In this document: positions 36,237 through 44,990 of the stretch, one piece after another | Layout of the letters: the number at the start of each line of letters is the position of its first letter | Numbering within the stretch: the stretch's first letter is position 1 | Assembly (NCBI RefSeq): GCF_003315345.1 | Contig: NZ_QNRO01000004.1 | Location: 157,542-221,541 of the forward strand | Source of the DNA: Marinobacter pelagius | GTDB taxonomy: Bacteria > Pseudomonadota > Gammaproteobacteria > Pseudomonadales > Oleiphilaceae | Length of the DNA stretch: 64,000 nt | Direction: 5' to 3' | Notes under the pieces: generated by a model | What the model saw: the letters and a program-made list of their open reading frames with translations, nothing else | Told to the model about the DNA's origin: nothing | Database searches by the model: none | Program-made: the position numbers and the translations under genes

Positions 36237-36833
36237 TCAGTCGCCCAGCAGGTTATCCAGCGGCTGGTCATAGCTGGGGGCGAAAACCTGCAGGAAATAC
36301 TGCACTTCCGGCAGACCGTCCTGTTCTAACCGCTGACGGATCTGGGTTGCGGCTGGTCCGAACTCCTGGTTGCCCGCGCGGATCTCGGCCTGGCACTTGA
36401 GCCAGGCCGACAACCGGTCGGCGGCCTTGATCAGCTCCTTCTCCTCTCTTGCCAGTTGCGACTCCTGCAGATAGGGCGCGAACGGTCCCTGCAAGTCTTC
36501 AGGCAGCAAGGCGAGTAACTCCGCCTCGGCCTTGTGCTCGATGTCGCCAAAGGCTTCCCGCATGACCCGCGAGTGATACTTCACCGGGGTTGGCATGTCA
36601 CCGGTAATGACCTCGGTGGCATCATGATAAAGCGCCGCGGCGGCAATGCGATCCGCATTGACCGTTCCGTTGAATCGGTGGTTGCGGATGATCGCCAGGG
36701 CGTGGGCCAGGGTAGCCACTTCCCAGGAGTGGGTGGCAACGTTCTCCTCGATGGCATTGCGCATCAGGCCCCAGCGCTTGATCCAGCGCAGGCGTGACAC
36801 ATAGGCGAAGAAGTGGCTTACGATGGCGGCCAT
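36237..36833 (-). CDS. yfbR: 5'-deoxynucleotidase YfbR
   Basis: A 198-residue HD-domain phosphohydrolase that removes phosphate from deoxyribonucleoside 5'-monophosphates. The metal ligands appear as THSWEVA (first His), LYHDATEVITGDMPTPVKY (HD pair) and IKAADRLSAWLKC (last Asp). Length and motifs match E. coli YfbR. It is an isolated gene between an SDR and a divergent solute-binding protein gene. Confidence 0.93.
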   Translation of the reverse strand: MAAIVSHFFAYVSRLRWIKRWGLMRNAIEENVATHSWEVATLAHALAIIRNHRFNGTVNADRIAAAALYHDATEVITGDMPTPVKYHSRVMREAFGDIEHKAEAELLALLPEDLQGPFAPYLQESQLAREEKELIKAADRLSAWLKCQAEIRAGNQEFGPAATQIRQRLEQDGLPEVQYFLQVFAPSYDQPLDNLLGD

Positions 36834-36942
36834 ACCCCGATTCCTTTATCTTTAAGTGATAACCCGTGAACCCTGTTTCAGGTATTTGCGTGTTAGCTTT
36901 TGAACTGGTGACTTTGTTGCGCTCTTAGCAGGTGGATTATAC

Positions 36943-37761
36943 GTGCCCCGAATCCGATGTCTTTGCAAGCTCGTCTTTCTTGCGCTGTTCTCACTGGCAT
37001 CGCTGCCAAGTGCCTGGGCTCAAACGGAAATCATTGTCGGTGTCTATGATTTTCCGCCAGTCGCCCGCGTCGATGAGGACCAGAACGTCGCGGGTCTGCT
37101 GGGAGACCTCCTAAGCGAGCTGGAAACCGTCCATCAGGATGTCACTTTCCGGATCTTCCACACCTCCCCAAAACGCCGTTACCTGGATTTCGACGCGCAC
37201 CGGTACGACGTCATTTTCTTTGAAAGTCCGAGTTGGGAGTGGCAGGACAAACAGGCCCTTATCAGCCCCCCGCTCCTCATGGACGAAGATCTCTACATTG
37301 CCCTGAACAAGCCGGGGCGGGACGCGAGTTTTTTCGAAGACCTTGAGCACCGCAATATTGTCGCCCTTTCCGGTTACCACTATGGTTTTGCCGGCATGGA
37401 AACCGATCCGCAAGAACTCGAACAACGCTTCAACATCGAGTTCTCGGACAGTCACAGCCGCAACCTGGATCTGATCAAGGCAGACCGGCCCTCCGTCGCC
37501 CAGGTGGCCATCATCAACGACTCGTACCTGCAGATGCATCTGGACCAGCATCCTGAAGACCGGAACCGGTTCCTGATTTCGGACCAACCGGACCAGAGCT
37601 ACCAGCTGAGCATCATCACGCATCCCGAAGGACCCGTCACCGCCCGGGACATGATGGATCTCCTGACGCCACTGATCGAGACCGGACGTTACCAGAGCCT
37701 GGTGCAGAAGTGGGGGCTGGATCTGCCGCCCTCCCTGTCACCTGACTCCGGGAACAACTGA
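36943..37761 (+). CDS. Periplasmic solute-binding protein (family 3-like)
   Basis: A 272-residue exported protein. A signal peptide (1-26, ending AWA) precedes a two-lobed extracellular solute-binding fold with IIVGVYDFPPVARVDEDQ, the aromatic-carboxylate pocket typical of polar amino-acid-binding proteins. No permease or ATPase gene adjoins it, so it may be a stand-alone sensor partner or serve a distant transporter. The start is GTG at 36943 with AGGTGG upstream. Confidence 0.8.
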   Translation: MPRIRCLCKLVFLALFSLASLPSAWAQTEIIVGVYDFPPVARVDEDQNVAGLLGDLLSELETVHQDVTFRIFHTSPKRRYLDFDAHRYDVIFFESPSWEWQDKQALISPPLLMDEDLYIALNKPGRDASFFEDLEHRNIVALSGYHYGFAGMETDPQELEQRFNIEFSDSHSRNLDLIKADRPSVAQVAIINDSYLQMHLDQHPEDRNRFLISDQPDQSYQLSIITHPEGPVTARDMMDLLTPLIETGRYQSLVQKWGLDLPPSLSPDSGNN

Positions 37762-37769
37762 CATCACGG

Positions 37770-40595
37770 TCAACGCACATCCAGGGCGAAGGGCACCACC
37801 ACATTGCCTTCGGCACCCACCCGGGCATCCCGAACCGGGTCCAGCAGGAACAGCTGGTCAGCCGGAACCTTCTGGGTATTGGCCAGCAGCTGGCGAACGG
37901 CCAGGCCCCGATCCCGGGCCAGGTTGTTGAGCGCCTCCGGCGGCAGCTTCCGTTCACCCGAGAGATAGGCCTCGCGGGCCTGTGCCCAGGCCTCCTCGGA
38001 CAGTTCTTTCTGACCGCCATCGGTCAGCTCATCCCGCAGCAGCGCCAGTCCGTCAGTTTCCGGAGATACCGCTCCACGCACGTTCAGTAACAATTCGGGA
38101 CGCTCGCGCAGAGCATCGGCCAGTGCCGACAGTTTGGCTGCCTCTCCTTCCGCCAGCTCAACGCTACCCGGGACAAAGCTGACCTGACCGAGATCCTCGC
38201 CGGTCAGCCCCGCCATCTCCGCAATCGAACCCAACATGCTGAACGGCGAGGCCGCCGCCTTCACCAGCAGATTCACGAAGGCACGCATAACCACCTGGCC
38301 GACACTGAAGTCCGGGTCAGACAGGTCGCCGCTGATCGGAAGGTCCACCTCGATGACACCATCGCTATCCCGGAGCAATGCCAGGCCCAGCTTTACCGGT
38401 GCATTGACGGCTTCATCACTGGCCACCGCCTGCCCGAGCTGCAACCGGTCCATGACAACCAGGTTCGAGGCGTCAATCCGGCTGCCGGCAATCTCGTAAT
38501 CCAGGTCCAGATCGAGCTTGCCGCTGTCCACACCGTAACCCAGGTAACGGCCGAAATAGGGTGACAGTGCCGGCAGGGACAGGTTATCCATGGTCAGGGT
38601 GAGATCACTGACATCGTCGGTCCCCAATGTACCGAGGGTCCCCTGGAACTTCACTTCACCCACCTGGCCAACCCGGCCCCGCAAGGACACCTTGCCCTGT
38701 TGCGGCGGGATATTGCTGATCCCGATGACCGAGCCGGACAGCTCGTCAAAGGAGGTGGTGAACGCCGGGCTCAGGGTCCGATCCGTGTAGGCCACCGACC
38801 CGTTCTCGAGGGCCAGTTCCCCGATCCGGAAGATGAACGAGGGCTGGCCGTCGCCGGAATCCACAGTCTCGTCGGCCGAAGTGTCCTCGGACGATCCGCC
38901 ACCGGACACCGGGATCTGGCTGACGTTAAGAATAGCATCAGTACCGCGCACGATGTTGGCAACCGGCTGCACCACGCTGATCGTACCGATCTCCAGACGC
39001 GCAGGGCTGACGTTGTATTCGATTGGAGCAAGGCGCACAGTCTGCCAGGACAGCAGCCGATCCTGCTGGCCGGCCAGGCGCAGATTCAGGTTGCTGACCT
39101 CTGCGGTGCCGCTGAAGGTTCCGGTCATCGGTTCCTGCTGGCTATCCAGATCGAGATTACCGTCAAAACCCAGTTGGCCATTGGCAACACTAAGGTTGGC
39201 ACCCTGCTGTAAATAGGGCTCAAAAGCAGACAGGGTGATACCCGATCCGGACACCGCCGCTTCGAAAGTGAAGGGCGCCGGTGTTACCTGGCCCTGCAGC
39301 GCCATTCGGCCGCCGCTGGCCAGGGTGGCACTCAAATCATAGCTGACCGGCTCTTCCAGCCGGTGGCTCAGGGTTCCGGTGGAGAGGGAGATTTCCTGCA
39401 GCCGGAGATCTGCCTCCGTGGCGGGCACCCGATCCTGCCAGCTTACCGCCGAACGGGCGACGCTTACGCCGTCCACTGACCACCGGAACGGCCGGGTGTC
39501 GGCGGCGGACTCCGGTGCGGACTCCCCGGTCTCTGCCTCGGTGGTATCACCCGCCAGTGGCGCCAGCCAGTCGATCGATCCCCCGGCATCCCGGGCCACC
39601 GCCAGGTCCAGGTTATCCACCGTTACCTGTCCAACCCGGGCCTCCCTGGCGGTCAGGTCAAATCCGATCTGGTCGACACCGATACGTCCGGTGGTGAGCC
39701 TGGCGGCCTCTGACTCCGCGTCAAGAGCGACCGCCAGATCCTCCAGGGACAGTTCGCCATTCTCCGTGGCCAGGTAAAACACCTCACCGGCCTGAAGTTC
39801 ATAGTCGGACCGGACAGTAACACTGCCCCCACGCAGGTCGTAGGGCAGATAGGGTGCCAGGAAATGTTCGAGGGTTTCATAACTGATGTCAGCAATGCGC
39901 AGGCTGCCCCGTGAATAGAGCGGCGTCACGCTCAGGTCGCCCTGCCATTCAACCGTCTGGCTGCCAATAGCCGCCAGCAGATAGTAGTTGCTGTCGCCTT
40001 CCTCGCGCGGCCAGGTGGCCAGATCACTAAGGGAAAGGTCCAGGGGCGTGATCCGGAACTCGGCCGGCTCGGCATGGCTGAAATCCCGGAACAGGAGCTC
40101 GCCACCATCGATGGCCAGCTGCTGGAAGAACAGCTTCGGCGGGCCACTGTCCTGGCCGTCCGTTTCGGGTTCAGCCGCCCGCTGCGGTTCCGGGTGAGCG
40201 GCCTGCCAGTCCCGCGCGAAATTGATGCTGTAGTCTTCGAGCAGGTCAACCCGGATGTAGGGCTCCTGCAGTCGGATCTCCTGGAAGCCGACGATACCCC
40301 GGAACAACTGGAAAAAACTGAGGTTTACGAACAGCCGGTCAAAGCCAAGGACCTTCTCACCGTCACTGTCGTTGGCGGACAGTTGCGTCGCTTCCACCGT
40401 CAGGGCAAACGGATTGATGGCAAGGTCCGTTACCTCACCCTGCCATCCCATTTGCTGATCCAGCTGCTCAGGGATGGTGCGCTTGAGCCACCAGGGCAAC
40501 ACCAGGAAGCCTACGACGGCATAAAGAACAACCAGAACGAGGGCAACTATTGCCAGGTTCCTCGGCAGACGACTCTTTTGACGGCTCCGGGCCAC
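37770..40595 (-). CDS. DUF748 (AsmA-like) envelope protein
   Basis: A 941-residue protein anchored by one N-terminal helix (about 13-35) with a very large periplasmic part. It opens VLPWWLKRTIPEQLDQQMGWQG and FVNLSFFQLFRGIVGFQEIRLQEPYIRV (read in part), the DUF748 pattern. Beta-rich AsmA-like repeats follow, then an OmpA-like end from about 830 (FVPGSVELAEGEAAKLSALA). AsmA-clan proteins bridge the periplasm and are implicated in phospholipid transport to the outer membrane; for DUF748 members this is inference. The start ATG is at 40595. Confidence 0.88.
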   Translation of the reverse strand: MARSRQKSRLPRNLAIVALVLVVLYAVVGFLVLPWWLKRTIPEQLDQQMGWQGEVTDLAINPFALTVEATQLSANDSDGEKVLGFDRLFVNLSFFQLFRGIVGFQEIRLQEPYIRVDLLEDYSINFARDWQAAHPEPQRAAEPETDGQDSGPPKLFFQQLAIDGGELLFRDFSHAEPAEFRITPLDLSLSDLATWPREEGDSNYYLLAAIGSQTVEWQGDLSVTPLYSRGSLRIADISYETLEHFLAPYLPYDLRGGSVTVRSDYELQAGEVFYLATENGELSLEDLAVALDAESEAARLTTGRIGVDQIGFDLTAREARVGQVTVDNLDLAVARDAGGSIDWLAPLAGDTTEAETGESAPESAADTRPFRWSVDGVSVARSAVSWQDRVPATEADLRLQEISLSTGTLSHRLEEPVSYDLSATLASGGRMALQGQVTPAPFTFEAAVSGSGITLSAFEPYLQQGANLSVANGQLGFDGNLDLDSQQEPMTGTFSGTAEVSNLNLRLAGQQDRLLSWQTVRLAPIEYNVSPARLEIGTISVVQPVANIVRGTDAILNVSQIPVSGGGSSEDTSADETVDSGDGQPSFIFRIGELALENGSVAYTDRTLSPAFTTSFDELSGSVIGISNIPPQQGKVSLRGRVGQVGEVKFQGTLGTLGTDDVSDLTLTMDNLSLPALSPYFGRYLGYGVDSGKLDLDLDYEIAGSRIDASNLVVMDRLQLGQAVASDEAVNAPVKLGLALLRDSDGVIEVDLPISGDLSDPDFSVGQVVMRAFVNLLVKAAASPFSMLGSIAEMAGLTGEDLGQVSFVPGSVELAEGEAAKLSALADALRERPELLLNVRGAVSPETDGLALLRDELTDGGQKELSEEAWAQAREAYLSGERKLPPEALNNLARDRGLAVRQLLANTQKVPADQLFLLDPVRDARVGAEGNVVVPFALDVR

Positions 40596-40680
40596 GAAAC
40601 TCTCCTTTGTTTTCGGCGGAAAAGCGGGGCCTTAACAGCCCCCTGCCTGACACAAGGATAGTCGGCCCGGTGTCCGTTTG

Positions 40681-41961
40681 TCAGCCTGCGGTGCTCTGAC
40701 CCGGCAAAACCAGGTCCGGATCGGCCTTTACATTGTTGAACCGGCCAATCTGGTCCAGATCCCGGGGAACCATCGCCGCCCGGACCAGCTTGCGGCTGGA
40801 ATTGCCGGTGAGCGGGAACACCGACTGGCCCGCCCGCCAGGTCACCGGCATGGCCGGCGTGCCAATGCGTTGATCCAGTTCTCTCAGGCGCTTGTACATG
40901 AAGCTGTAGGCGGGATCGCCATAATCCTGCACTATCAGGAAGAAGCTACTGGCGGAATACCGTGCCAGGTAAACCGGCTCCGGCGCCAGGTCCCTGATCG
41001 CCAGTGTGATTTCCCGGAGGACAGCATTCATGGACTCCGATCCCAGGTTTCCGGACAGCTCCCGGTAGTTGGCAATGTCCAGGTAGATCAGGGCAAAGGG
41101 ATGCTCCCGGGAATCTTCCCGGGCCAGGGTGTCCAGCAGCCTCTGCTCAAGGGCGGAGCGGTTGGGCAACCCGGTCGCCGCATCCAGGAATGCCATGCGC
41201 GCAACCCGGACGTCTTCTTCCGCTTTCTGCCGGGCCAGCTGACCTTGCTGACGGATGTCGAAAGCGGCAATAAACACGCTCACTGCCAGCAGCGCGACAC
41301 AGAACAGCGCCAGGGGAATACCCATCCAGTCGCCACGCAGACCATTGTCAGCCGCAGGCATGGCACCCTCCGGGAAGGTCATGGCGAGCATACCGGTGTA
41401 ATGCATGCCACAGATGGCGGCCGCCATCACCAGGGCCGCGCCGAAGCGGGCCACCGTGACACGACTACCCGGCAGGGACCGGATCTTGCGGGAAACACCC
41501 AGGGCTGCGGCGGAGGCAGCAACGGCAATGGCGATCGAGACCACCAGCCAGACGCCGTCGAACACCGGCGGCGCTGACATTCGCATGGCGTACATACCGA
41601 GGTAATGCATGACGACAATACCTCCGGACATCATCAGTGTTGCGGCCGCAAACAGTCCGGTTCCGATCTTCTCCCGCCCGATGATGTGCAGGGCAATCCC
41701 CGAGGCGAGCACCGCCGCCAGCCAGGAAATGACGGTCATGCCGGCATCGAATGTCATCGCCATGTCCATGGCCCGCATGCCGACAAAGTGCATGGTCCAG
41801 ACGCCGGTGCCCATGGCCAGGCCTCCGGTCACCAGCCAGGGCAGGCGTTTGCCGCCGCGAACGGAACCGATCCGGGCTCCAAAAAAGAGTGCCGTGTATG
41901 CGGCCAGTACAGCCACCACGTATGAAGCTATTACAAGCGATAGATCGTAATGGGTCATCAT
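40681..41961 (-). CDS. MHYT-domain membrane sensor with degenerate GGDEF domain
   Basis: A 426-residue protein. The N-terminal seven-helix MHYT domain carries its three hallmark motifs MHFVGM, MHYLGM and MHYTGM, which are proposed to bind copper and sense a diatomic gas. A short coiled linker (about 240-255) leads to a GGDEF fold (about 260-415). The active-site position reads SASSF in ARYSASSFFLIVQD, so the cyclase signature is lost and the domain is predicted inactive as a cyclase. It may bind c-di-GMP or GTP or act through protein contacts. No EAL domain is present. Confidence 0.9.
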   Translation of the reverse strand: MMTHYDLSLVIASYVVAVLAAYTALFFGARIGSVRGGKRLPWLVTGGLAMGTGVWTMHFVGMRAMDMAMTFDAGMTVISWLAAVLASGIALHIIGREKIGTGLFAAATLMMSGGIVVMHYLGMYAMRMSAPPVFDGVWLVVSIAIAVAASAAALGVSRKIRSLPGSRVTVARFGAALVMAAAICGMHYTGMLAMTFPEGAMPAADNGLRGDWMGIPLALFCVALLAVSVFIAAFDIRQQGQLARQKAEEDVRVARMAFLDAATGLPNRSALEQRLLDTLAREDSREHPFALIYLDIANYRELSGNLGSESMNAVLREITLAIRDLAPEPVYLARYSASSFFLIVQDYGDPAYSFMYKRLRELDQRIGTPAMPVTWRAGQSVFPLTGNSSRKLVRAAMVPRDLDQIGRFNNVKADPDLVLPGQSTAG

Positions 41962-42180
41962 TTTCTGTACTCATCGATTTTTGAGGGTAAAGGCTGCCTG
42001 CAAGCCCGAGGATTTACGGCGGCAATGTGAACTGGCTCTCAAAAATATGTATAGATATGTAACCATCAGCAACAGGTCGCACCAGCACTGATGACTGACA
42101 CGATGGTGTGAACCCGCTATGCTCTGAGGCCGTACCTGAACACGGTTACCGCGGCGGTTGAGCAAGACGAGGAGGAGTGG

Positions 42181-42816
42181 ATGGACATCGGCGACATGCG
42201 TCGTGATTTCGAAAGCGAAGGCCTGGATCGGGAGCATCTGGACGGCAATCCGGTCCGGCAGTTCCAGCACTGGTTCGAGGATGCCCGGACAGCCGGCATA
42301 CTGGAGCCGAACGCCATGTCCCTGGCAACCACCGGCCACGATGGCATGCCGGACCTGCGCACGGTTCTGCTCAAGTATTTTGATGAGCAGGGCTTTGTGT
42401 TCTACACCAACTACGGCAGCCGCAAGGCCCGCGAGATCGAGGAAAACCCCCACGCAGCCCTGTTGTTCCCCTGGATCGGTCTGAACCGCCAGGTACGGAT
42501 CCAGGGCGCGGTCGAAAAAGTCAGCAAGGCCGAATCCCTGCGTTATTTTGCCTCCCGGCCCCGGGGCAGCCAGATTGGTGCCTGGGTATCCGAGCAGAGC
42601 AAGGCCATCACCTCCCGCGGCCTGCTGGAACAGAAGGTCGCCGAAATCAAACGCAAGTTCTCCGAGGGGGAAGTCCCGCTGCCGAGTTTCTGGGGCGGTT
42701 ACCGGGTGGTTCCGGAACGCATCGAATTCTGGCAGGGGCGACCCAGCCGGCTTCATGATCGCTTTGAATATGTGAGGGAAGGCGATGGCTGGCTCATCCA
42801 AAGACTCCAACCCTGA
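42181..42816 (+). CDS. pdxH: Pyridoxamine 5'-phosphate oxidase
   Basis: FMN-dependent oxidase of vitamin B6 metabolism, 211 residues, oxidising pyridoxine/pyridoxamine 5'-phosphate to pyridoxal 5'-phosphate. Signatures include PDLRTVLLKYFDEQGFVFYTNY, RQVRIQGAVEKV, SRPRGSQIGAWVSEQS and the C-terminal FWQGRPSRLHDRF. GAGGAG precedes the ATG at 42181. It is the first gene of a probable unit with the phosphopantetheinyl transferase and tag genes. Confidence 0.96.
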   Translation: MDIGDMRRDFESEGLDREHLDGNPVRQFQHWFEDARTAGILEPNAMSLATTGHDGMPDLRTVLLKYFDEQGFVFYTNYGSRKAREIEENPHAALLFPWIGLNRQVRIQGAVEKVSKAESLRYFASRPRGSQIGAWVSEQSKAITSRGLLEQKVAEIKRKFSEGEVPLPSFWGGYRVVPERIEFWQGRPSRLHDRFEYVREGDGWLIQRLQP

Positions 42817-43573
42817 ACGGGTACCGAGCCCGATGCCGAAAATCTGGCTTTGCCATGAGACCCCGGGCGGCGATCCCGAGATTCCGGCCTGGCTCACGGA
42901 CTACGAACGGAAAACCGTCGCGAAATTCGGCGGCCCGCGCAAACGGGAATACCTGACCAGCCGCTGGCTGATCCGCCAGGCCATCGGCCGCACCAGTGGC
43001 GAACTGGTCTCTGATTGCCGACCGGTACCCGGACGGCCGAACCGCTCGGAAGTGCCATCCGGGTTCTACCTGTCCCTGAGTCACAGCCATGGTCTGTCGG
43101 CCTGTGTGGCCGGCCCGGTGGCCGGCCTGGGGATCGACATCGAGCCCCTGCAGCGGCATCCTCAGTGGTACAAAGTGGTCAAACGCTGGTTTACACCCAG
43201 GGAGCAGGAATGGCTGTTCCGTACCGATGATCCTGGCAACTTCCTGGTCGCCTGGACCCTCAAGGAGGCCTGGCTGAAGGCGACCGGCCGCGGCATCGCC
43301 AACAACCTGCAGACCCTGGAGGTACTGGAGGGCTTTGAACTCTATGGCGATCAGGACGACAATCACTGGTCGGCTTACTGTTACGAGTGCGAGGGATTCC
43401 TCGTGACGCTGGTCTGCCGGCAACCCGGGGCGACCGGCCAGCCCGGCTGGCCCTCCATCCAGTTGTTGCAACCTCCGGCCGAAGACTTCAGCCTGGGCGA
43501 GGCAGAGGACCTGGACACTCACTGGGAGCCCCGTATCCAGCGGATAATTCACCCTGCAACCGGCACAAAGTGA
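42785..43573 (+). CDS. 4'-phosphopantetheinyl transferase superfamily protein
   Basis: Transfers the 4'-phosphopantetheine arm of CoA to carrier proteins. The 262-residue protein has the Sfp-type signatures LGIDIEPL and WTLKEAWLKATG with the Mg-binding acidic residues, and LSLSHSHGLSACV earlier. The ATG at 42785 has AGGGAAGG upstream and overlaps pdxH by 32 nt. An ATG at 42833, just after pdxH, would start MPKIWLC and is an equally sensible protein start. The Sfp-like size suggests broad carrier-protein specificity, but its target is unknown. Confidence 0.88.
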   Translation: MAGSSKDSNPERVPSPMPKIWLCHETPGGDPEIPAWLTDYERKTVAKFGGPRKREYLTSRWLIRQAIGRTSGELVSDCRPVPGRPNRSEVPSGFYLSLSHSHGLSACVAGPVAGLGIDIEPLQRHPQWYKVVKRWFTPREQEWLFRTDDPGNFLVAWTLKEAWLKATGRGIANNLQTLEVLEGFELYGDQDDNHWSAYCYECEGFLVTLVCRQPGATGQPGWPSIQLLQPPAEDFSLGEAEDLDTHWEPRIQRIIHPATGTK

Positions 43574-43582
43574 GAAGGCAAC

Positions 43583-44164
43583 ATGACTGAATCCGGACGC
43601 TGCCCCTGGTGCGGCACCGATCCGCTGTACGTGCATTACCACGATACCGTCTGGGGCCGGCCCGAATACGACGACCGGGCCCTGTTCGAGAAACTTTGCC
43701 TGGACGGCCAGCAGGCCGGCCTGAGCTGGATCACCATTCTGCGCAAGCAGGACAGCTACCGGTCCGCCTACGACGGCTTCGATCCCGAACGGATTGTCCG
43801 CTATGGCGACGACAAGGTCGCCGAGCTGCTCGCCAACCCCGGGATCATCCGTAACCGACTGAAAGTTCAGTCGATCATACGCAATGCCCGGGGTTACCTG
43901 GAGCTCCGGGAACGGGGCCAGGGGTTTGCCGATTTCCTGTGGTCCTTCGTGGATGGCCAACCCATCCAGAACCGGTGGCGCACGCTCGACGAGGTGCCGG
44001 TTACCACCAATGAATCTGAGGCCATGTCCCGGGCGCTGAAGAAACAGGGGTTTACGTTCGTCGGCCCCACCATTGTCTACGCCTTCATGCAGGCCACCGG
44101 GATGGTCAATGACCACCTGACCGGTTGTCCGCAACATCACCAGTGTGCGCAGCTGGCCGGATGA
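43583..44164 (+). CDS. tag: 3-methyladenine DNA glycosylase I
   Basis: Base-excision repair enzyme of 193 residues removing 3-methyladenine from DNA. Family marks are CPWCGTDPLYVHYHDTVWG at the N-terminus (zinc Cys and His), the AGLSWITILRK segment with the catalytic-region residues, and the C-terminal zinc ligands HLTGCPQHHQC. It starts 9 nt after the transferase stop with an AGAAGG ribosome-binding site and is likely in the same transcript. Confidence 0.95.
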   Translation: MTESGRCPWCGTDPLYVHYHDTVWGRPEYDDRALFEKLCLDGQQAGLSWITILRKQDSYRSAYDGFDPERIVRYGDDKVAELLANPGIIRNRLKVQSIIRNARGYLELRERGQGFADFLWSFVDGQPIQNRWRTLDEVPVTTNESEAMSRALKKQGFTFVGPTIVYAFMQATGMVNDHLTGCPQHHQCAQLAG

Positions 44165-44221
44165 TCCTGTCACGCCGGCGGTGCGTAAATACCGGGGTAA
44201 CACCAACTCCGGAGATTCATA

Positions 44222-44527
44222 GTGAGAATCACCCTCGAAGAGCTCAGGGACACCAAAGACCTGGTCGTTGACCTGCTGGAAATCCTCTCGCTGGAAGGCC
44301 AGCAATACATGGCCAGACTGGTTATCGGCGACCAGACCCTCCTGCTATCTGATGCCGGGGGCAAGACCGCCCTGTTCCGAAGCGCCTGGCAAATCCAGGA
44401 CACCCTCGGATCGTTCAATATCCTCGAAACCCAGGTGGTACACCCATCTGCCTATCACGAGATGGTCGGCATGGCGCCAGCCGATATCGAACCCATGAGA
44501 ATCAGGATCCAGAGGCAGCGGCAGTGA
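44222..44527 (+). CDS. Small conserved protein (DUF6482-like)
   Basis: A 101-residue soluble protein with an alternating strand pattern (LEGQQYMARLVIGDQTLLLSD read in part, residues 24-44) and conserved-looking end. It resembles the DUF6482 proteins of Pseudomonas and Marinobacter, a call made from memory with moderate certainty. The start is GTG at 44222. Its stop overlaps the next gene by 4 nt. No function is known to me. Confidence 0.7.
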   Translation: MRITLEELRDTKDLVVDLLEILSLEGQQYMARLVIGDQTLLLSDAGGKTALFRSAWQIQDTLGSFNILETQVVHPSAYHEMVGMAPADIEPMRIRIQRQRQ

Positions 44528-44979
44528 TTTCGGTGGCACGACTCGCGGTCCTGGTGGGAATCGCCGGGCTGATTCCATTCATTGCCGGTACCGCCGGGCT
44601 GCTCCTTATGCCGGAGAACAGTGTGGCGATCCTGGCCTATTTCTATCTCTACAGCGCCGGCATCCTGGCGTTCATGGCGGGTATTTACTGGCCCATCTCC
44701 ATGCAGCTGGAGAATCGCTGCTATCCCCTGTCACCGCTGGTGACCATGCTGCTGAGCCAGGCCTTCTTTGTCACCGCCGGCATCGGCCTGCTGCTACCGA
44801 CAGCAGCCCAGGTTGGGGTCTATACCCTGGCTTACGCGGCGCTGTATCTGGTGGACGCCCGCTGGATGAAGATCTACTGGCCAGCCTGGTACCGGCAGAT
44901 GCGCCTGATACTCACCACGGTGGTCCTGGTGTGCCAGGTGACTGTCGGCGCCTGGTTCTTCCTCCTCCATGGCGCCTGA
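44524..44979 (+). CDS. DUF3429 membrane protein
   Basis: A 151-residue inner-membrane protein with four to five helices and the DUF3429 features LYSAGILAFMAGIYW and YLVDARWMKIYWPAWYRQMR. The function is unknown. It is coupled to the preceding gene through an ATGA-type overlap, and its stop codon lies inside a perfect palindrome shared with the convergent sigma factor gene. Confidence 0.85.
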   Translation: MISVARLAVLVGIAGLIPFIAGTAGLLLMPENSVAILAYFYLYSAGILAFMAGIYWPISMQLENRCYPLSPLVTMLLSQAFFVTAGIGLLLPTAAQVGVYTLAYAALYLVDARWMKIYWPAWYRQMRLILTTVVLVCQVTVGAWFFLLHGA

Positions 44980-44990
44980 ATTCAGGCGCC
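44971..44990. terminator. Perfect palindrome covering two convergent stop codons
   Basis: The 20-nt palindrome GGCGCCTGAATTCAGGCGCC contains the TGA of the DUF3429 gene (44977-44979) on one strand and the TGA of the sigma factor gene (44984-44982) on the other. It can form the same hairpin in both transcripts and probably acts as a bidirectional terminator. Confidence 0.65.
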
